Shown here: piece after piece, positions 16,317-25,049 of the stretch | Layout: each line of letters opens with the position of its first letter | Position numbering within the stretch: position 1 is the stretch's first letter | Origin: Luteococcus japonicus | Lineage (GTDB): Bacteria > Actinomycetota > Actinomycetes > Propionibacteriales > Propionibacteriaceae | Length of the DNA stretch: 64,000 nt | Direction of reading: 5' to 3' | Assembly: GCF_003752415.1 (NCBI RefSeq) | Contig: NZ_RKHG01000001.1 | Location: 2,232,001 to 2,296,000 of the forward strand | The notes under the pieces: model-generated | Seen by the model: the letters and a program-made list of their open reading frames with translations, nothing else | What the model was told of the DNA's origin: nothing | Databases searched by the model: none | Program-made: the position numbers and the translations under genes

Positions 16317-17080
16317 GCGACGACGACCTCGATTCCTCGTTCTGTGCAGTTGGTTCGCTGCTCTTCGGTGACGGCATCGGTGATGAGTACGTCGATGTCG
16401 TCGAGTGTGGCAAAACTTGAGGCGGTCTCGCTGCCGAACTTGCGAGAATCCGCGAGGATCACCACCTGGCGGCCGGCGCGCACCATGACTTCCTTCACGG
16501 TGGCCTCCTCCGCGTCGGGGGTGGACAGGCCATGCAGTCCGGTGATGCCGTTGGTCCCCATGAAGGCGACGTCGACCCGCAGCCGGGCGAAGCGTTGGGC
16601 GGTCTGCCCGCCGACGCAGGCCTGGGTGATGCCCCGCACATGCCCACCGACGAGTTGCACGTCGGCGCTGGTGCGTGAGCTGAGGGTGGCCGCGATGGGC
16701 AGGGAGTTGGTGAAGATGGTCAGCCGGGTGTCGACGGGGATCAGTTGCGCGAGCCGGCTGGTGGTGGTGCCGGCGTCGAGCAGGATCGAGCCGTAGGGCT
16801 GGCTGGGCAGCAGCGCGAGCGCGGCGTGGGCGATCCGCTCCTTCTGCTCGGCTGCGCTGTTCTCCCGGTCGACGACCGCAAGGTCACCCAGGGGCAGGAA
16901 TTCCGAGGGCATGGCCCCGCCGTGAACCCGCCGCAGAATGCCCTGGCGGTCCAGCACCTCGAGGTCCCGACGGATGGTCTCCGGGGTGACGTTGAAGTGT
17001 GCTGCCGCGGTGCTGACCTGGACGCGTCCGTCACTGCGGGCGAGCTGCACGATCAAGCGGCGTCGCTCTTCGGCGTACAT
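16313..17080 (-). CDS. fruR: DeoR-family fructose operon repressor
   Basis: Transcriptional regulator of 255 aa. The N-terminal DeoR helix-turn-helix is STAAAHFNVTPETIRRDLEV (residues about 23-42) followed by GILRRVHGGAMP. The C-terminal domain binds a sugar phosphate and has the pattern ILLDAGTTTSRLAQLIP and GTNGITGLHGLSTPDAEEA. The start ATG at 17080 is fixed by AAGGAGG eight bases upstream; the longer open frame to 17371 lacks one. First gene of the fruRKA-ptsH operon; the effector is probably fructose 1-phosphate, as in relatives. Confidence 0.93.
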   Translation of the reverse strand: MYAEERRRLIVQLARSDGRVQVSTAAAHFNVTPETIRRDLEVLDRQGILRRVHGGAMPSEFLPLGDLAVVDRENSAAEQKERIAHAALALLPSQPYGSILLDAGTTTSRLAQLIPVDTRLTIFTNSLPIAATLSSRTSADVQLVGGHVRGITQACVGGQTAQRFARLRVDVAFMGTNGITGLHGLSTPDAEEATVKEVMVRAGRQVVILADSRKFGSETASSFATLDDIDVLITDAVTEEQRTNCTERGIEVVVA

Positions 17081-17129
17081 GCGTCCTCCTTGGCGCGTGA
17101 TTTCCCCTTGCGAGGAATTGTCCGGGGAG

Positions 17130-17144
17130 AAACAGACACTGTTT
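17130..17144. promoter_or_regulatory. Candidate FruR operator
   Basis: AAACAG-ACA-CTGTTT, a perfect inverted repeat 50 bp upstream of fruR in the divergent fruR-ptsI spacer. It lies in the only AT-richer part (17130-17185), where TGTTTG motifs recur. A site here could control both directions. Confidence 0.5.
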
Positions 17145-17342
17145 GATGCCCGAATTTCTGTGAACTGTACGCTTTCGTGTTTGTTTTGGGAAGGGTTGGG
17201 CCCAGGATGCGAGATCTGGGCCCCTGTCCCGCGATGGAACCGTGGTCTAGGGTTGACCCGAACCTGCGCTGGAGCAGGGTGTCGCGCATGCGTGACCCTC
17301 GGGGGAGACGCAGCCGACGGCAACGGATCGGAAGGGTTACCC

Positions 17343-19001
17343 ATGAGCAGTGCAGCCGAACTTCGAGGCACCGGCGTCGTCCCGGGCGTGGCCTACGCCC
17401 CCGCCATCTGGACCGCGCCCCGTCCCCAGCTCCCCGAGCACAGCCCGAACATCGCCGAGGAGGGCCGCGAGGCCGAGGTCGGCAAGTTCCAGGCCGCCGC
17501 CGCGGCGGTCAGCAGCCGGCTGGCCCAGCGCGCCTCGCACGCCACCGGCGTCGCCGCCAATGTGCTGGAGGCCAATGCATCCATGGCCAGCGACAAGGGC
17601 TGGCACAAGGCCATCATCAAGAAGATCAAGACCGGCATGCCCAGCCACCTCGCCGTGGCCCGCGCCACCGACGAGTTCGTCACCATGTTCGAGAAGATCG
17701 GCGGCCTGATGGCCGAGCGCACCACGGACCTCAAGGACATCCGTGACCGCGTGATCGCCGAGTTGCTCGGCAAGCCCGAGCCCGGCGTTCCCACCCCCGA
17801 GTTCCCCTCCATCCTGCTGGCCGATGACCTGGCGCCCGCCGACACCGCCGGCCTGGACCCGACGCTGGTGATCGGCCTGGTCACCGAGCTCGGTGGCCCC
17901 ACCAGCCACACGGCCATCATCAGCCGCCAGCTGGGCATCCCCTGCATCGTGGCCGTGAACGGTCTGCAGCACGTGGCGGCCGGCACCGATCTGCTGATCG
18001 ACGGCGCCGCAGGCACCCTGAAGACCGGTGTCGACGCCGCCGAGGCCGAGGCCCTCGTCAAGGCGGACTTCGAGCGTCGCGAGGCCATCCGCAGCTGGCG
18101 TGGTCCGGCCCAGCTGGCCGACGGCACCCCCGTCGACGTGCTGGCCAATGTGCAGGACGGTGCCGGCGCCGGCCGTGCCGCTGCCAGTGAGGCCGCCGGT
18201 ATCGGCCTGTTCCGCACCGAGCTGTGCTTCCTCAGCGCGGAGAACGAGCCGAGCATCGAGGAACAGGCCAAGATCTACCGCGAGGTGATCGGCGCCTTCC
18301 CCGGCAAGAAGGTCGTCGTGCGCACCCTGGACGCGGGCTCCGACAAGCCGCTGAAGTTCGCCAACTTCGATGAGGAGGAGAACCCGGCCATGGGCGTGCG
18401 CGGCGTGCGCATCGCCGAGAACCAGCCCGCCCTGCTCACCAACCAGCTGGATGCCGTCAAAGCCGCCAGCGACGGCGACCCCACCTGGGTGATGGCGCCG
18501 ATGATCGCCACCATCGAGGAGGCCAAGTCCTTCGCCGAGCTGTGCCGCGCGCGTGGCCTGAAGCCCGGTGTCATGGTGGAGGTTCCCGCCGTGGCCGTGC
18601 AGGCCGAGAAGTTCCTGGAGCACGTCGAGTTCATGAGCATCGGCACGAATGACCTCACCCAGTACACGATGGCCGCCGACCGGATGAGCCCCAAGCTGGC
18701 CAGGCTGACTGATCCGTGGCAGCCGGCCGTGCTGGCGCTGATCGGCATGACGGCGGCCGCCGGCCAGAAGATCGGCAAGCCCGTGGGCGTCTGTGGTGAG
18801 GCCGCCGCCGATCCCTTCCTCGCCTGCGTTCTGGTGGGTCTGGGCGTCACCTCGCTGAGCATGGCCGTCGCCGCCATCCCGGCCGTCGGTGCCCAGCTGG
18901 CCAAGGTTACCCCGGAGCAGTGCAAGGCGGCCGCCGAGGCCGTCCTCGGTGCCTCCGACACCGCCCAGGCCCGGGAGCTGGCCCGCGCCGCGCTCTCCTG
19001 A
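17343..19001 (+). CDS. ptsI: PTS enzyme I (PEP-protein phosphotransferase)
   Basis: Starts the PTS phosphorelay by taking phosphate from PEP onto histidine and passing it to HPr; cytosolic dimer. Length 552 aa from the ATG at 17343. The phospho-His lies in ELGGPTSHTAIISRQLGIPC (about 180-199). PEP-binding barrel motifs are GIGLFRTELCF, RTLDAGSDKPL, MGVRGVRIAEN and SIGTNDLTQYTMAADR. The active Cys is in GVCGEAAADP near 483. Divergent from fruR with a shared 262-bp control region, and followed by a strong terminator. Confidence 0.96.
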   Translation: MSSAAELRGTGVVPGVAYAPAIWTAPRPQLPEHSPNIAEEGREAEVGKFQAAAAAVSSRLAQRASHATGVAANVLEANASMASDKGWHKAIIKKIKTGMPSHLAVARATDEFVTMFEKIGGLMAERTTDLKDIRDRVIAELLGKPEPGVPTPEFPSILLADDLAPADTAGLDPTLVIGLVTELGGPTSHTAIISRQLGIPCIVAVNGLQHVAAGTDLLIDGAAGTLKTGVDAAEAEALVKADFERREAIRSWRGPAQLADGTPVDVLANVQDGAGAGRAAASEAAGIGLFRTELCFLSAENEPSIEEQAKIYREVIGAFPGKKVVVRTLDAGSDKPLKFANFDEEENPAMGVRGVRIAENQPALLTNQLDAVKAASDGDPTWVMAPMIATIEEAKSFAELCRARGLKPGVMVEVPAVAVQAEKFLEHVEFMSIGTNDLTQYTMAADRMSPKLARLTDPWQPAVLALIGMTAAAGQKIGKPVGVCGEAAADPFLACVLVGLGVTSLSMAVAAIPAVGAQLAKVTPEQCKAAAEAVLGASDTAQARELARAALS

Positions 19002-19038
19002 CAGGGAGCCTGTGCCCTGACATCGGTTGGGGTTGAGA

Positions 19039-19079
19039 ACCAGCCTGGCCATCCACATCTGTGGGTGGCCAGGCTGGTG
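19039..19079. terminator. Bidirectional hairpin terminator
   Basis: Long stem ACCAGCCTGGCC / GGCCAGGCTGGT with an inner TCCAC/GTGGG extension, 37 bp after the ptsI stop. Confidence 0.8.
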
Positions 19080-19536
19080 CTACCTCCGGAGCCCCAGACG
19101 GAAGGCGATGAGGTGGACGTCGTGGCGCGGAGACCAGTCCAGCTCCGGAGCCCGGACGAAGCCCAACGAGCGGTAGAGCCGGTGGGCCGACGTCATCCAT
19201 GACGACCCACACCTCTGCCTCACGGCTGCGGCCTTCGACATCCCTCAGGACGTCGACATAGGGGTCGTCATGGCGCAGGTCGCCGGCGTCCAGGTAGGCG
19301 CGCACCGCGATCCGCGCCACGGTGGGAAAGTCACGTGCCTCGGCGGGGCACACCGACAGCTGGACGCCGGGCAGGTGCTCTACGGGGCGAACCAGCACGA
19401 TCCGGCCGGATTCCAGGTCCAGTGGCTGGGGGCCGCGGCCGGACCGCTTGGCCTGGACCACATTGACCTGCTGGAACTCGCGCTCCTCGCGAAGATGGCG
19501 TGCGCCATTGCTGAAGGCCTCGAAGAACTCGGTCAT
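19080..19536 (-). pseudogene. DUF6191-like segment fused to a broken GNAT acetyltransferase
   Basis: From the ATG at 19536 the frame encodes a DUF6191-like segment (GARHLREEREFQQVNVVQAK, then GRGPQPLDLESGRIVLV). It runs on into an acetyltransferase start (ARDFPTVARIAVRAYLDAGD, EAEVWVVMDD). Near 19195 the reading frame changes. The true GNAT C-terminus continues in another frame as TSAHRLYRSLGFVRAPELDW to a stop at 19080. The acetyl-CoA-binding core between WVVMDD and TSAHRLYRSLGF (Q/RxxGxG/A motif) is missing, so there is an internal deletion plus a frameshift. The GNAT is inactive; whether the DUF6191 part is made is unclear. Confidence 0.65.
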
Positions 19537-19712
19537 GAGGACTCCCCGGATGGTGCTGGCCCTCACGCTAGCGCCTGGCCGGGCACGCCGGTCCCGGGGC
19601 GGTGAGGAGGGGCCGTGGGGCAGGCAGGATCCCCTGTCTGGAGCGGGTACAGTTCTCCGACGGCGCGGGGGCGCCTTGTTCCCGACGCCTGCTCAGGGGA
19701 AACAGAGGAAAA

Positions 19713-20024
19713 ATGCGCTTCACCACACCGCCCGGCGGCGTCCTGCTCGAAGGCGACCGCGTCATCAAGGGCGATGTCCGTATTGCCCGCGACGTCCACG
19801 GCGTCGTCACCATCCGCAAGGTGGAGGAGGAGCAGTCCTTCGTCGTGGCCGACGGACCTGCCGGCCCGGAACTCACCCTGGACGTGATCATGGCCCGGCT
19901 GGCCCGCCATCCCGGGCATGATGACTCGGGCCGCCCGATGCCCACCTCCCTGGCCGCCTCGTCGGTGGACGGCGACGGCTACATCGACGACGAGCCGATC
20001 CGGCTGGGCGACGAGCTCTTCTAG
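19713..20024 (+). CDS. Hypothetical protein, 103 aa
   Basis: Not a family I recognise. The first half is alternating hydrophobic/charged beta-type sequence (GGVLLEGDRVIKGDVRIARD, GVVTIRKVEEEQSFVVAD). The second half is hydrophilic with an acidic end (DGDGYIDDEPIRLGDELF). No signal peptide, membrane segment or cysteine is present. ATG at 19713 is preceded by AGAGGAA; an in-frame start at 19602 would add a basic leader unlike the rest. A strong hairpin follows, so it forms a transcription unit of its own. Confidence 0.6.
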   Translation: MRFTTPPGGVLLEGDRVIKGDVRIARDVHGVVTIRKVEEEQSFVVADGPAGPELTLDVIMARLARHPGHDDSGRPMPTSLAASSVDGDGYIDDEPIRLGDELF

Positions 20025-20047
20025 GCCCGCCACTTCAGAGACGAAAT

Positions 20048-20084
20048 GAGGGGGTCTGCTGCCGCTGTGGCAGCAGACCCCCTC
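20048..20084. terminator. Bidirectional hairpin terminator
   Basis: Perfect 16-bp stem GAGGGGGTCTGCTGCC / GGCAGCAGACCCCCTC with a 5-nt loop, between converging genes ending at 20024 and 20107. Confidence 0.85.
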
Positions 20085-20106
20085 ACTTTCTCTCTGTTTT
20101 CGCCGC

Positions 20107-20658
20107 TCAGTCCAGCGGCACCTGCTGCGGCGTGGGCTGGGCGTCGGTGTTGTCCTCCGGGACCTCCAGTTCGGTGACCGGCATCGAGGGCCGCACGATC
20201 AGCACCTCGCAGGTGGCGCGCTTGACCACGTCGGTGGCCACCGTGCCCAGCAGCCGGTCCGCGATGGACACGTCCTGGATGGCGCCGACGACGATCAGGT
20301 CCGCGCGGTGCTGCCCGGCAATCTGCAGCAGCGCCGAGCCGGGCTCGCCGTCCACCAGCAGGGCGGCCTTCACGGTCGCGCCGTGGGCCCGGGCGATCTG
20401 CACGCCCGCCTGCACGGCCTCGGTGGCGGCCTGCCGGCCGTGCACCTGCCCGAGCGTGGACGGGTCATTGCCCAAGGCGTTGACATTCTTCGCCTCGGCG
20501 CGGCGGGAAATGCTGGACCAGGCGCACACGATCACCAGCTCCGCGTCCTCGCGCGCGGCCAGCCATGCGGCACGGGCCACCGTCGGGCCGGACAGGTCCG
20601 AGCCGTCGGTGCCCACCACGATGGTGCGGTAGTCGTTCATCAACACGGTCTTGCTCAT
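20107..20658 (-). CDS. Universal stress protein (UspA family)
   Basis: Single-domain Usp, 183 aa. The start TIVVGTDGSDLSGPTVARAA and the nucleotide-loop signature VVGAIQDVSIADRLLGTVAT (a variant of G-2x-G-9x-G-S/T) place it in UspA; ATP binding is likely but the loop is not canonical. A Gln/Pro-rich tail follows. The ATG at 20658 overlaps the MFS stop codon by one base (TGATG); an alternative ATG lies at 20640. It is the third gene of an overlapping SRPBCC-MFS-Usp operon. Confidence 0.88.
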   Translation of the reverse strand: MSKTVLMNDYRTIVVGTDGSDLSGPTVARAAWLAAREDAELVIVCAWSSISRRAEAKNVNALGNDPSTLGQVHGRQAATEAVQAGVQIARAHGATVKAALLVDGEPGSALLQIAGQHRADLIVVGAIQDVSIADRLLGTVATDVVKRATCEVLIVRPSMPVTELEVPEDNTDAQPTPQQVPLD

Positions 20659-22040
20659 CAGTGGGCTCCCCTCGGAACGGCGGCGGTGACGTCATCCACA
20701 TCCTTGACGATCGGCGGCTCCTTGATGAAGAGCATCACCAGACCGGCGATGGCCAGGAAGACCGCTGCGAAGGTCAGCGCGTTGACCGGATTGTCACCCA
20801 GCAGGTGCTTGTAGACCCAGCCGAAGGTCAGGGTCTGGATCAGCATCGGGATCACGATCATCATGTTGACGATGCCCATGTAGACGCCATAACGCGTCGA
20901 CGGCACCATCCGCACGATCATGATGTAGGGCACACCCATGATCGAGGCCCATGCGACACCGAGGCCGACGATCGCAACCATCTCCAGAGTTCGGGAGTGC
21001 ATGAGCGGGAAGACCAGCAGGCTGGCGGTGGCGCACCACAGGCAGATGGCATGCACCCACTTGGCGCCCAGCTTCTTCGCCATCGCCACCAGAGCGAAGG
21101 CGACGCAGAAGGTGACGATGTTGTACGTCGCATTGACCTTGCCCGTCTGGGCCACCGCCTCCTGGTACAGGGCGGACTTGGTGTCCGTGGTGCCGTAGAG
21201 CACCTTGGCGATGGCCAGCGAGATGAACTGCCAGTAGCAGTTCATGGCGTACCACTGGAAGAAGTAGACGACCGCCAGCACCTTCATCGGGGTCGGCATG
21301 TCCACCACGGCGTCGCCGATCTCCCGCAGGAAGGCACCGGCGCCGCCGCGCTCGGCCTTCTTGGCCTTGAGTTCGGCCAGTTCGGCGTCGGAGGGGACGT
21401 TCTCCGGCGTGGAGATCACGCTGACAAGGACGGTCACCAGGGAGCAGACCGAGCCCAGCATGAAGGCGCCGAAGGCCCACTTGGGGATGCCAGCGCCGGT
21501 GCCCAGGCCGAAGATGGCCTGGAAGAGGCTGATGGACAGGTTGGCCAGGGTGATGCCGAGGCCGGTGAAGAAGCTCTGCGCCAGGAAGCCCTTGCCCAGC
21601 TGCGAGGGGGGCAGCTTGTCCGCGATGAAGGCGCGGTAGGGCTCCATGGCGGTGTTGTTGCTGGCGTCGAGCAGCCAGAGCAGCAGTGCGGCCATCCAGA
21701 CGGCCCAGACGAAGGGGAAGAGGAAGAGGCACACGGCGCAACCGATGGCACCGACCAGGAAGAAGGGGCGACGGCGACCGCGGAAGAAGCCCTTCTCCAC
21801 CCAGGTGCGGTCGCTCAGCGCGCCGATCATCGGCTGGATGAACAGGCCGGTGATCGGGCCCGCCAGGTTCAGCAGCGGCAGTTCGTCGGGGCTGGCACCG
21901 AGCATCGAGTAGATCGGGTTGATGGCCGTCTGCTGCATGCCGAAGGAGTACTGGATGCCGAAGAAACCCAGGTTCATGAGCAGGATCTGTTTCATGTTCA
22001 TCAACGGCTTGCGGCGGACCGTGGTCACATTCGAGCTCAT
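20658..22040 (-). CDS. SLC45/GPH-like MFS transporter
   Basis: Integral membrane transporter of 460 aa with twelve predicted helices. The opening NLGFFGIQYSFGMQQTAINP, the loop GALSDRTWVEKGFFRGRRRP and LLWLLDASNNTAMEPYRAFI fit the SLC45 (sucrose/maltose:H+ symporter-like) group of the MFS. A long charged central loop (DAELAELKAKKAERGG) separates the halves. The ATG at 22040 overlaps the upstream SRPBCC stop (ATGA) and the stop overlaps the Usp start, so the three genes are translationally coupled. Substrate probably an oligosaccharide, by family only. Confidence 0.85.
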   Translation of the reverse strand: MSSNVTTVRRKPLMNMKQILLMNLGFFGIQYSFGMQQTAINPIYSMLGASPDELPLLNLAGPITGLFIQPMIGALSDRTWVEKGFFRGRRRPFFLVGAIGCAVCLFLFPFVWAVWMAALLLWLLDASNNTAMEPYRAFIADKLPPSQLGKGFLAQSFFTGLGITLANLSISLFQAIFGLGTGAGIPKWAFGAFMLGSVCSLVTVLVSVISTPENVPSDAELAELKAKKAERGGAGAFLREIGDAVVDMPTPMKVLAVVYFFQWYAMNCYWQFISLAIAKVLYGTTDTKSALYQEAVAQTGKVNATYNIVTFCVAFALVAMAKKLGAKWVHAICLWCATASLLVFPLMHSRTLEMVAIVGLGVAWASIMGVPYIMIVRMVPSTRYGVYMGIVNMMIVIPMLIQTLTFGWVYKHLLGDNPVNALTFAAVFLAIAGLVMLFIKEPPIVKDVDDVTAAVPRGAH

Positions 22041-22518
22041 CGGGCGGCTCCCTCGATGGGCGTGGCATTGGCCTGCAGCCACTGGGACAGGCGCTCGAGC
22101 TCCAACTCCCAGCCCTCGGAGTGCAGCTCGGACTGTGACGGGTCATAGGGGCCCTGGATGATGCGGACCAGCGTTCCGTGCCTGCCCATCTTGGTGAACT
22201 CGACGCGCAGCTCCAGCGGCTGGTCGGGGTTGATGCCGTCGTCGCCGGTGATCCTCTGCTTGGCGACGAAGACGTCGGGGCGGAAGTACTCGGTGAACAC
22301 TGCGTCGGTGCCGACGACCTGGCCGTCGGACTCGCGCACCTTGTCGTGGTGGTGGCGGCCGCCCGGCTTGAGCTCGCTGGTCACGGTGGCCGGGTCCACG
22401 TGCCACCCCGGCGACCCGCGCCACTGGCTCATCTGGTCGGGGATGGTCCACGCGTCGAAGACCACCTCCCGCGCATAGGGAACTCTCGTTCCACCACCAG
22501 GATCATGTTTGCAGTCAT
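22037..22518 (-). pseudogene. SRPBCC/AHSA1 domain protein with N-terminal frameshift
   Basis: The main frame encodes a clear AHSA1 (Activator of Hsp90 ATPase homology) domain: ARE-VVFDAWTIPDQMSQWRG, PGGRHHHDKVRESDG, LRVEFTKMGRHGTLVRI, SEGWELELERLSQWL. The expected start, ATG at 22518 with an AG-rich site before it, encodes MTANMILVVERE in a different frame. The frames meet near 22483 in GAGTTCCCTATG, where one extra C would restore the usual F-P-Y-A-R-E. So the gene has lost one base in a C run, or the sequence has an error there. Family members bind hydrophobic ligands. First gene of the operon with the MFS transporter and Usp. Confidence 0.72.
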
Positions 22519-22649
22519 GCTCTTCTCTTTCCCCCGTGCTGTCGTTGCTGGCAAGGTCTCGGGTCACTCTGGACCGCAACACCCCTGCTTGCAGCCATAC
22601 CGGAGAACTTCTCATCGAGCCCCACGCGATTGCCTACCATTCGGAAAGA

Positions 22650-22673
22650 TCCGGACATGGTGACATGTCCGGA
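22650..22673. promoter_or_regulatory. 24-bp perfect inverted repeat (operator candidate)
   Basis: TCCGGACATG-GTGA-CATGTCCGGA, ten-base perfect arms, in the 258-bp divergent spacer between the SRPBCC operon and the GT39 gene. Position, symmetry and lack of a T-run suggest a repressor site rather than a terminator. Confidence 0.55.
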
Positions 22674-22776
22674 ATCCATACGAGGAAGGTCACAGCCACG
22701 TCCCCGGGACCACACAGCAGGCTCATAGACTCCGACGCGACGGTGGAGCAGTAGCCGAACGAAAGGCCTCTCCACC

Positions 22777-24936
22777 ATGACCTCCACCGCACTGCTCGAC
22801 GAGCGGCGGGCCGCCGACGTGGCTGCCCAGCTCGCCGCGAGCGAGGCAGGGCCCGATGCCCACCTCAGCTCGGCGGCACCCCCGGCCGAGCGCGGCCGGC
22901 TGGCTCGCTTCTTCCTGGGATCCAACACGGACCCGGCTTGGGCCCGCCCCGCACTGTGGGCGCTGCTGGCCGTCTCCGCCGTCGTCTACCTGTGGAACCT
23001 GACCGTCAGCGGCTATGCCAATGACTTCTATGCCGCCGCGGTGAAGTCCGCGACGCGGAGCTGGACCGCCTGGCTCTTCGGCTCACTGGACTCCGCGAAC
23101 GCGATCACCGTCGACAAGCCACCGGCCTCCCTGTGGGTGGTGGGTCTGAGTGCCCGCATCTTCGGCTTCAGCTCCTTCTCCCTGCTGCTGCCGCAGGCGC
23201 TGATGGGCATCGGGACGGTGGCGACGGTGGCTGCCGCGGTCCGCCGCTGGCACGGTCATGCGGCCGGTCTGGCGGCCGGTGCCCTGGTGCTGGTTACCCC
23301 GGTTGCTGCCCTGATGTTCCGCTTCGACAATCCCGACGCGATGCTCACCCTGCTGATGAGCCTGGCCGGCTACTGCGTGGTCCGGGGTATCGAGACCTCG
23401 CGTGGTCGCTCTGCCCTGACGTGGATGGTGGCTGCCGGTGCCGCGATCGGTTTCGCCTTCCTGACCAAGATGCTGCAAGGCCTGCTGGTGCTGCCCGGCT
23501 TCGTGCTGGCCTACGTCCTGGCCGCTCGCTTCAACCTGAGGACGCGCATCCTCCATCTGCTCGCGGCGCTGGTCAGCATGATCGTCTCCGCGGGCTGGTT
23601 CATCGCCCTGGTCTCGCTGTGGCCCGTCGCCAAGCGCGCCTACATCGGCGGCTCCACCAACAACACGCTGTGGGAGCTGGCGCTGGGCTACAACGGCCTG
23701 GGCCGCATCCTCGGCGGATCCGGGAATGGTGGCGGGGGTGGCCAGGGTGGCGGCTTCGGTGGCACCGCCGGCATCTTCCGGCTGTTCAACAGCCAGTTCG
23801 GCACCGAGATCAGCTGGTTCCTGCCCGCCGCGCTCATCCTGCTTTTCGCCGGCCTGGTGGCCCGCGGCCGCGCACCCCGTACCGACGAGGCGCGTGCCTC
23901 GCTGGTGGTCTGGGGCGGTTGGATGGTCTCCACCGCGTTGGTGCTGAGCTTCATGGAGGGCACCGTCCACTCCTACTACGCGATCGCCCTCACCCCGGGC
24001 CTCGCCGCGACGATCGCCGTGGCCGGACGCGAGGTCTTCCGCAAGGGGCAGCTCGACGGAGTCCTAGGCGTCGCCTGGCGCACCGTGCTCGGCCTGGCCA
24101 TCGCGGTGACCGCGGGCTGGGGCTACCACCTGCTCTCGCTCAACGCGTCGGGCTGGCACGCCTGGATCCGCTGGGCCGCGCTGGCCGGTGGCATGGCCGG
24201 GGCAATGGGCTACGTCGCCCTGGGCGTCGCCCAGAAGAACCAGACCGTGAAGAAGCTGGCCATTGCGGCGCTGGTCGTCGGCTCGCTGAGCGCGGCAGCT
24301 CCCTCGGCGGCCTGGACCGTCGGCACCGTGAACGTCCCGCACACCGGCTCCATGCCGGTCTCCGGCCCGGCCGTCGCCGGCGGAGGAATGGGCGGTATGG
24401 GTGGCGGCCAGATGGGTGGCACTTCACCCACGGGCACCGACGGCGCACAGTCCGGCACCACGGGTACGGCACCGACTGGCACCGAGCCGACCGGCACCGC
24501 GCCGACCGGCACGACCTCGGGCACCGCCTCGACAGGCTCGGCCGCCGGCAGCAGCGCGGCGGACGGCAACGGTGGCCCCGGCCAGGGGGAGTCCTCCAGC
24601 AACTCGGAACTGATCGCCTTGCTGAACAAGACCAGCTCGAAGTGGTCCGCCGCCGTGATCGGTGACCAGACCGCCGCGGGATACATCCTGAACAGCGACA
24701 CTGCCGTGATGTCCATCGGCGGCTGGAGCGGCAGCGACAACAATGTGACGCTGGAGCAGTTCAAGGCCTACGTCGCCAACGGTGACATCACCTACTTCAT
24801 CTCGGGAGGTGGCATGGGCGGCGGCCCCGTTGGCAACTCGGGCTCCGGTTCCGAGATCAGCGAATGGGTGGCGGCCAACTTCACCTCCACCACCGTCGGC
24901 GGGACCACGGTCTACGACCTGACCAAGATCGCCTGA
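22777..24936 (+). CDS. GT39-family membrane glycosyltransferase
   Basis: Protein of 719 aa resembling dolichyl-phosphate-mannose-protein mannosyltransferase/ArnT-type enzymes (YkcB-like). A soluble N-terminus of about 65 aa is followed by some eleven to twelve membrane helices. The first outer loop is NDFYAAAVKSATRSWTAWLF and DSANAITVDKPPASLWVVGL, where the catalytic Asp is expected in GT39. A second outer loop carries a Gly-rich insert near residue 315. After the last helix comes a Gly/Met and Pro-Thr-Gly repeat linker (about 535-600), then an extracytoplasmic domain of about 120 aa (SSKWSAAVIGDQTAAGYILN, VMSIGGWSGSDN). It would transfer a lipid-linked sugar outside the membrane. Acceptor unknown. 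Confidence 0.85.
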   Translation: MTSTALLDERRAADVAAQLAASEAGPDAHLSSAAPPAERGRLARFFLGSNTDPAWARPALWALLAVSAVVYLWNLTVSGYANDFYAAAVKSATRSWTAWLFGSLDSANAITVDKPPASLWVVGLSARIFGFSSFSLLLPQALMGIGTVATVAAAVRRWHGHAAGLAAGALVLVTPVAALMFRFDNPDAMLTLLMSLAGYCVVRGIETSRGRSALTWMVAAGAAIGFAFLTKMLQGLLVLPGFVLAYVLAARFNLRTRILHLLAALVSMIVSAGWFIALVSLWPVAKRAYIGGSTNNTLWELALGYNGLGRILGGSGNGGGGGQGGGFGGTAGIFRLFNSQFGTEISWFLPAALILLFAGLVARGRAPRTDEARASLVVWGGWMVSTALVLSFMEGTVHSYYAIALTPGLAATIAVAGREVFRKGQLDGVLGVAWRTVLGLAIAVTAGWGYHLLSLNASGWHAWIRWAALAGGMAGAMGYVALGVAQKNQTVKKLAIAALVVGSLSAAAPSAAWTVGTVNVPHTGSMPVSGPAVAGGGMGGMGGGQMGGTSPTGTDGAQSGTTGTAPTGTEPTGTAPTGTTSGTASTGSAAGSSAADGNGGPGQGESSSNSELIALLNKTSSKWSAAVIGDQTAAGYILNSDTAVMSIGGWSGSDNNVTLEQFKAYVANGDITYFISGGGMGGGPVGNSGSGSEISEWVAANFTSTTVGGTTVYDLTKIA

Positions 24937-24966
24937 CGCGTTCCACGTGGAACAAGCACGGGTACC

Positions 24967-24992
24967 GCCCCCGGTCTTCACCGGCCGGGGGC
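24967..24992 (+). terminator. Hairpin terminator after the GT39 gene
   Basis: Stem GCCCCCGG / CCGGGGGC around TCTTCACCGG, 30 bp after the stop codon. Confidence 0.55.
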
Positions 24993-25049
24993 CTTCGCGA
25001 TCCCGCCCGATTCACACCCGCCTTGGCATCGCGGGATCTTCCGTGCACC

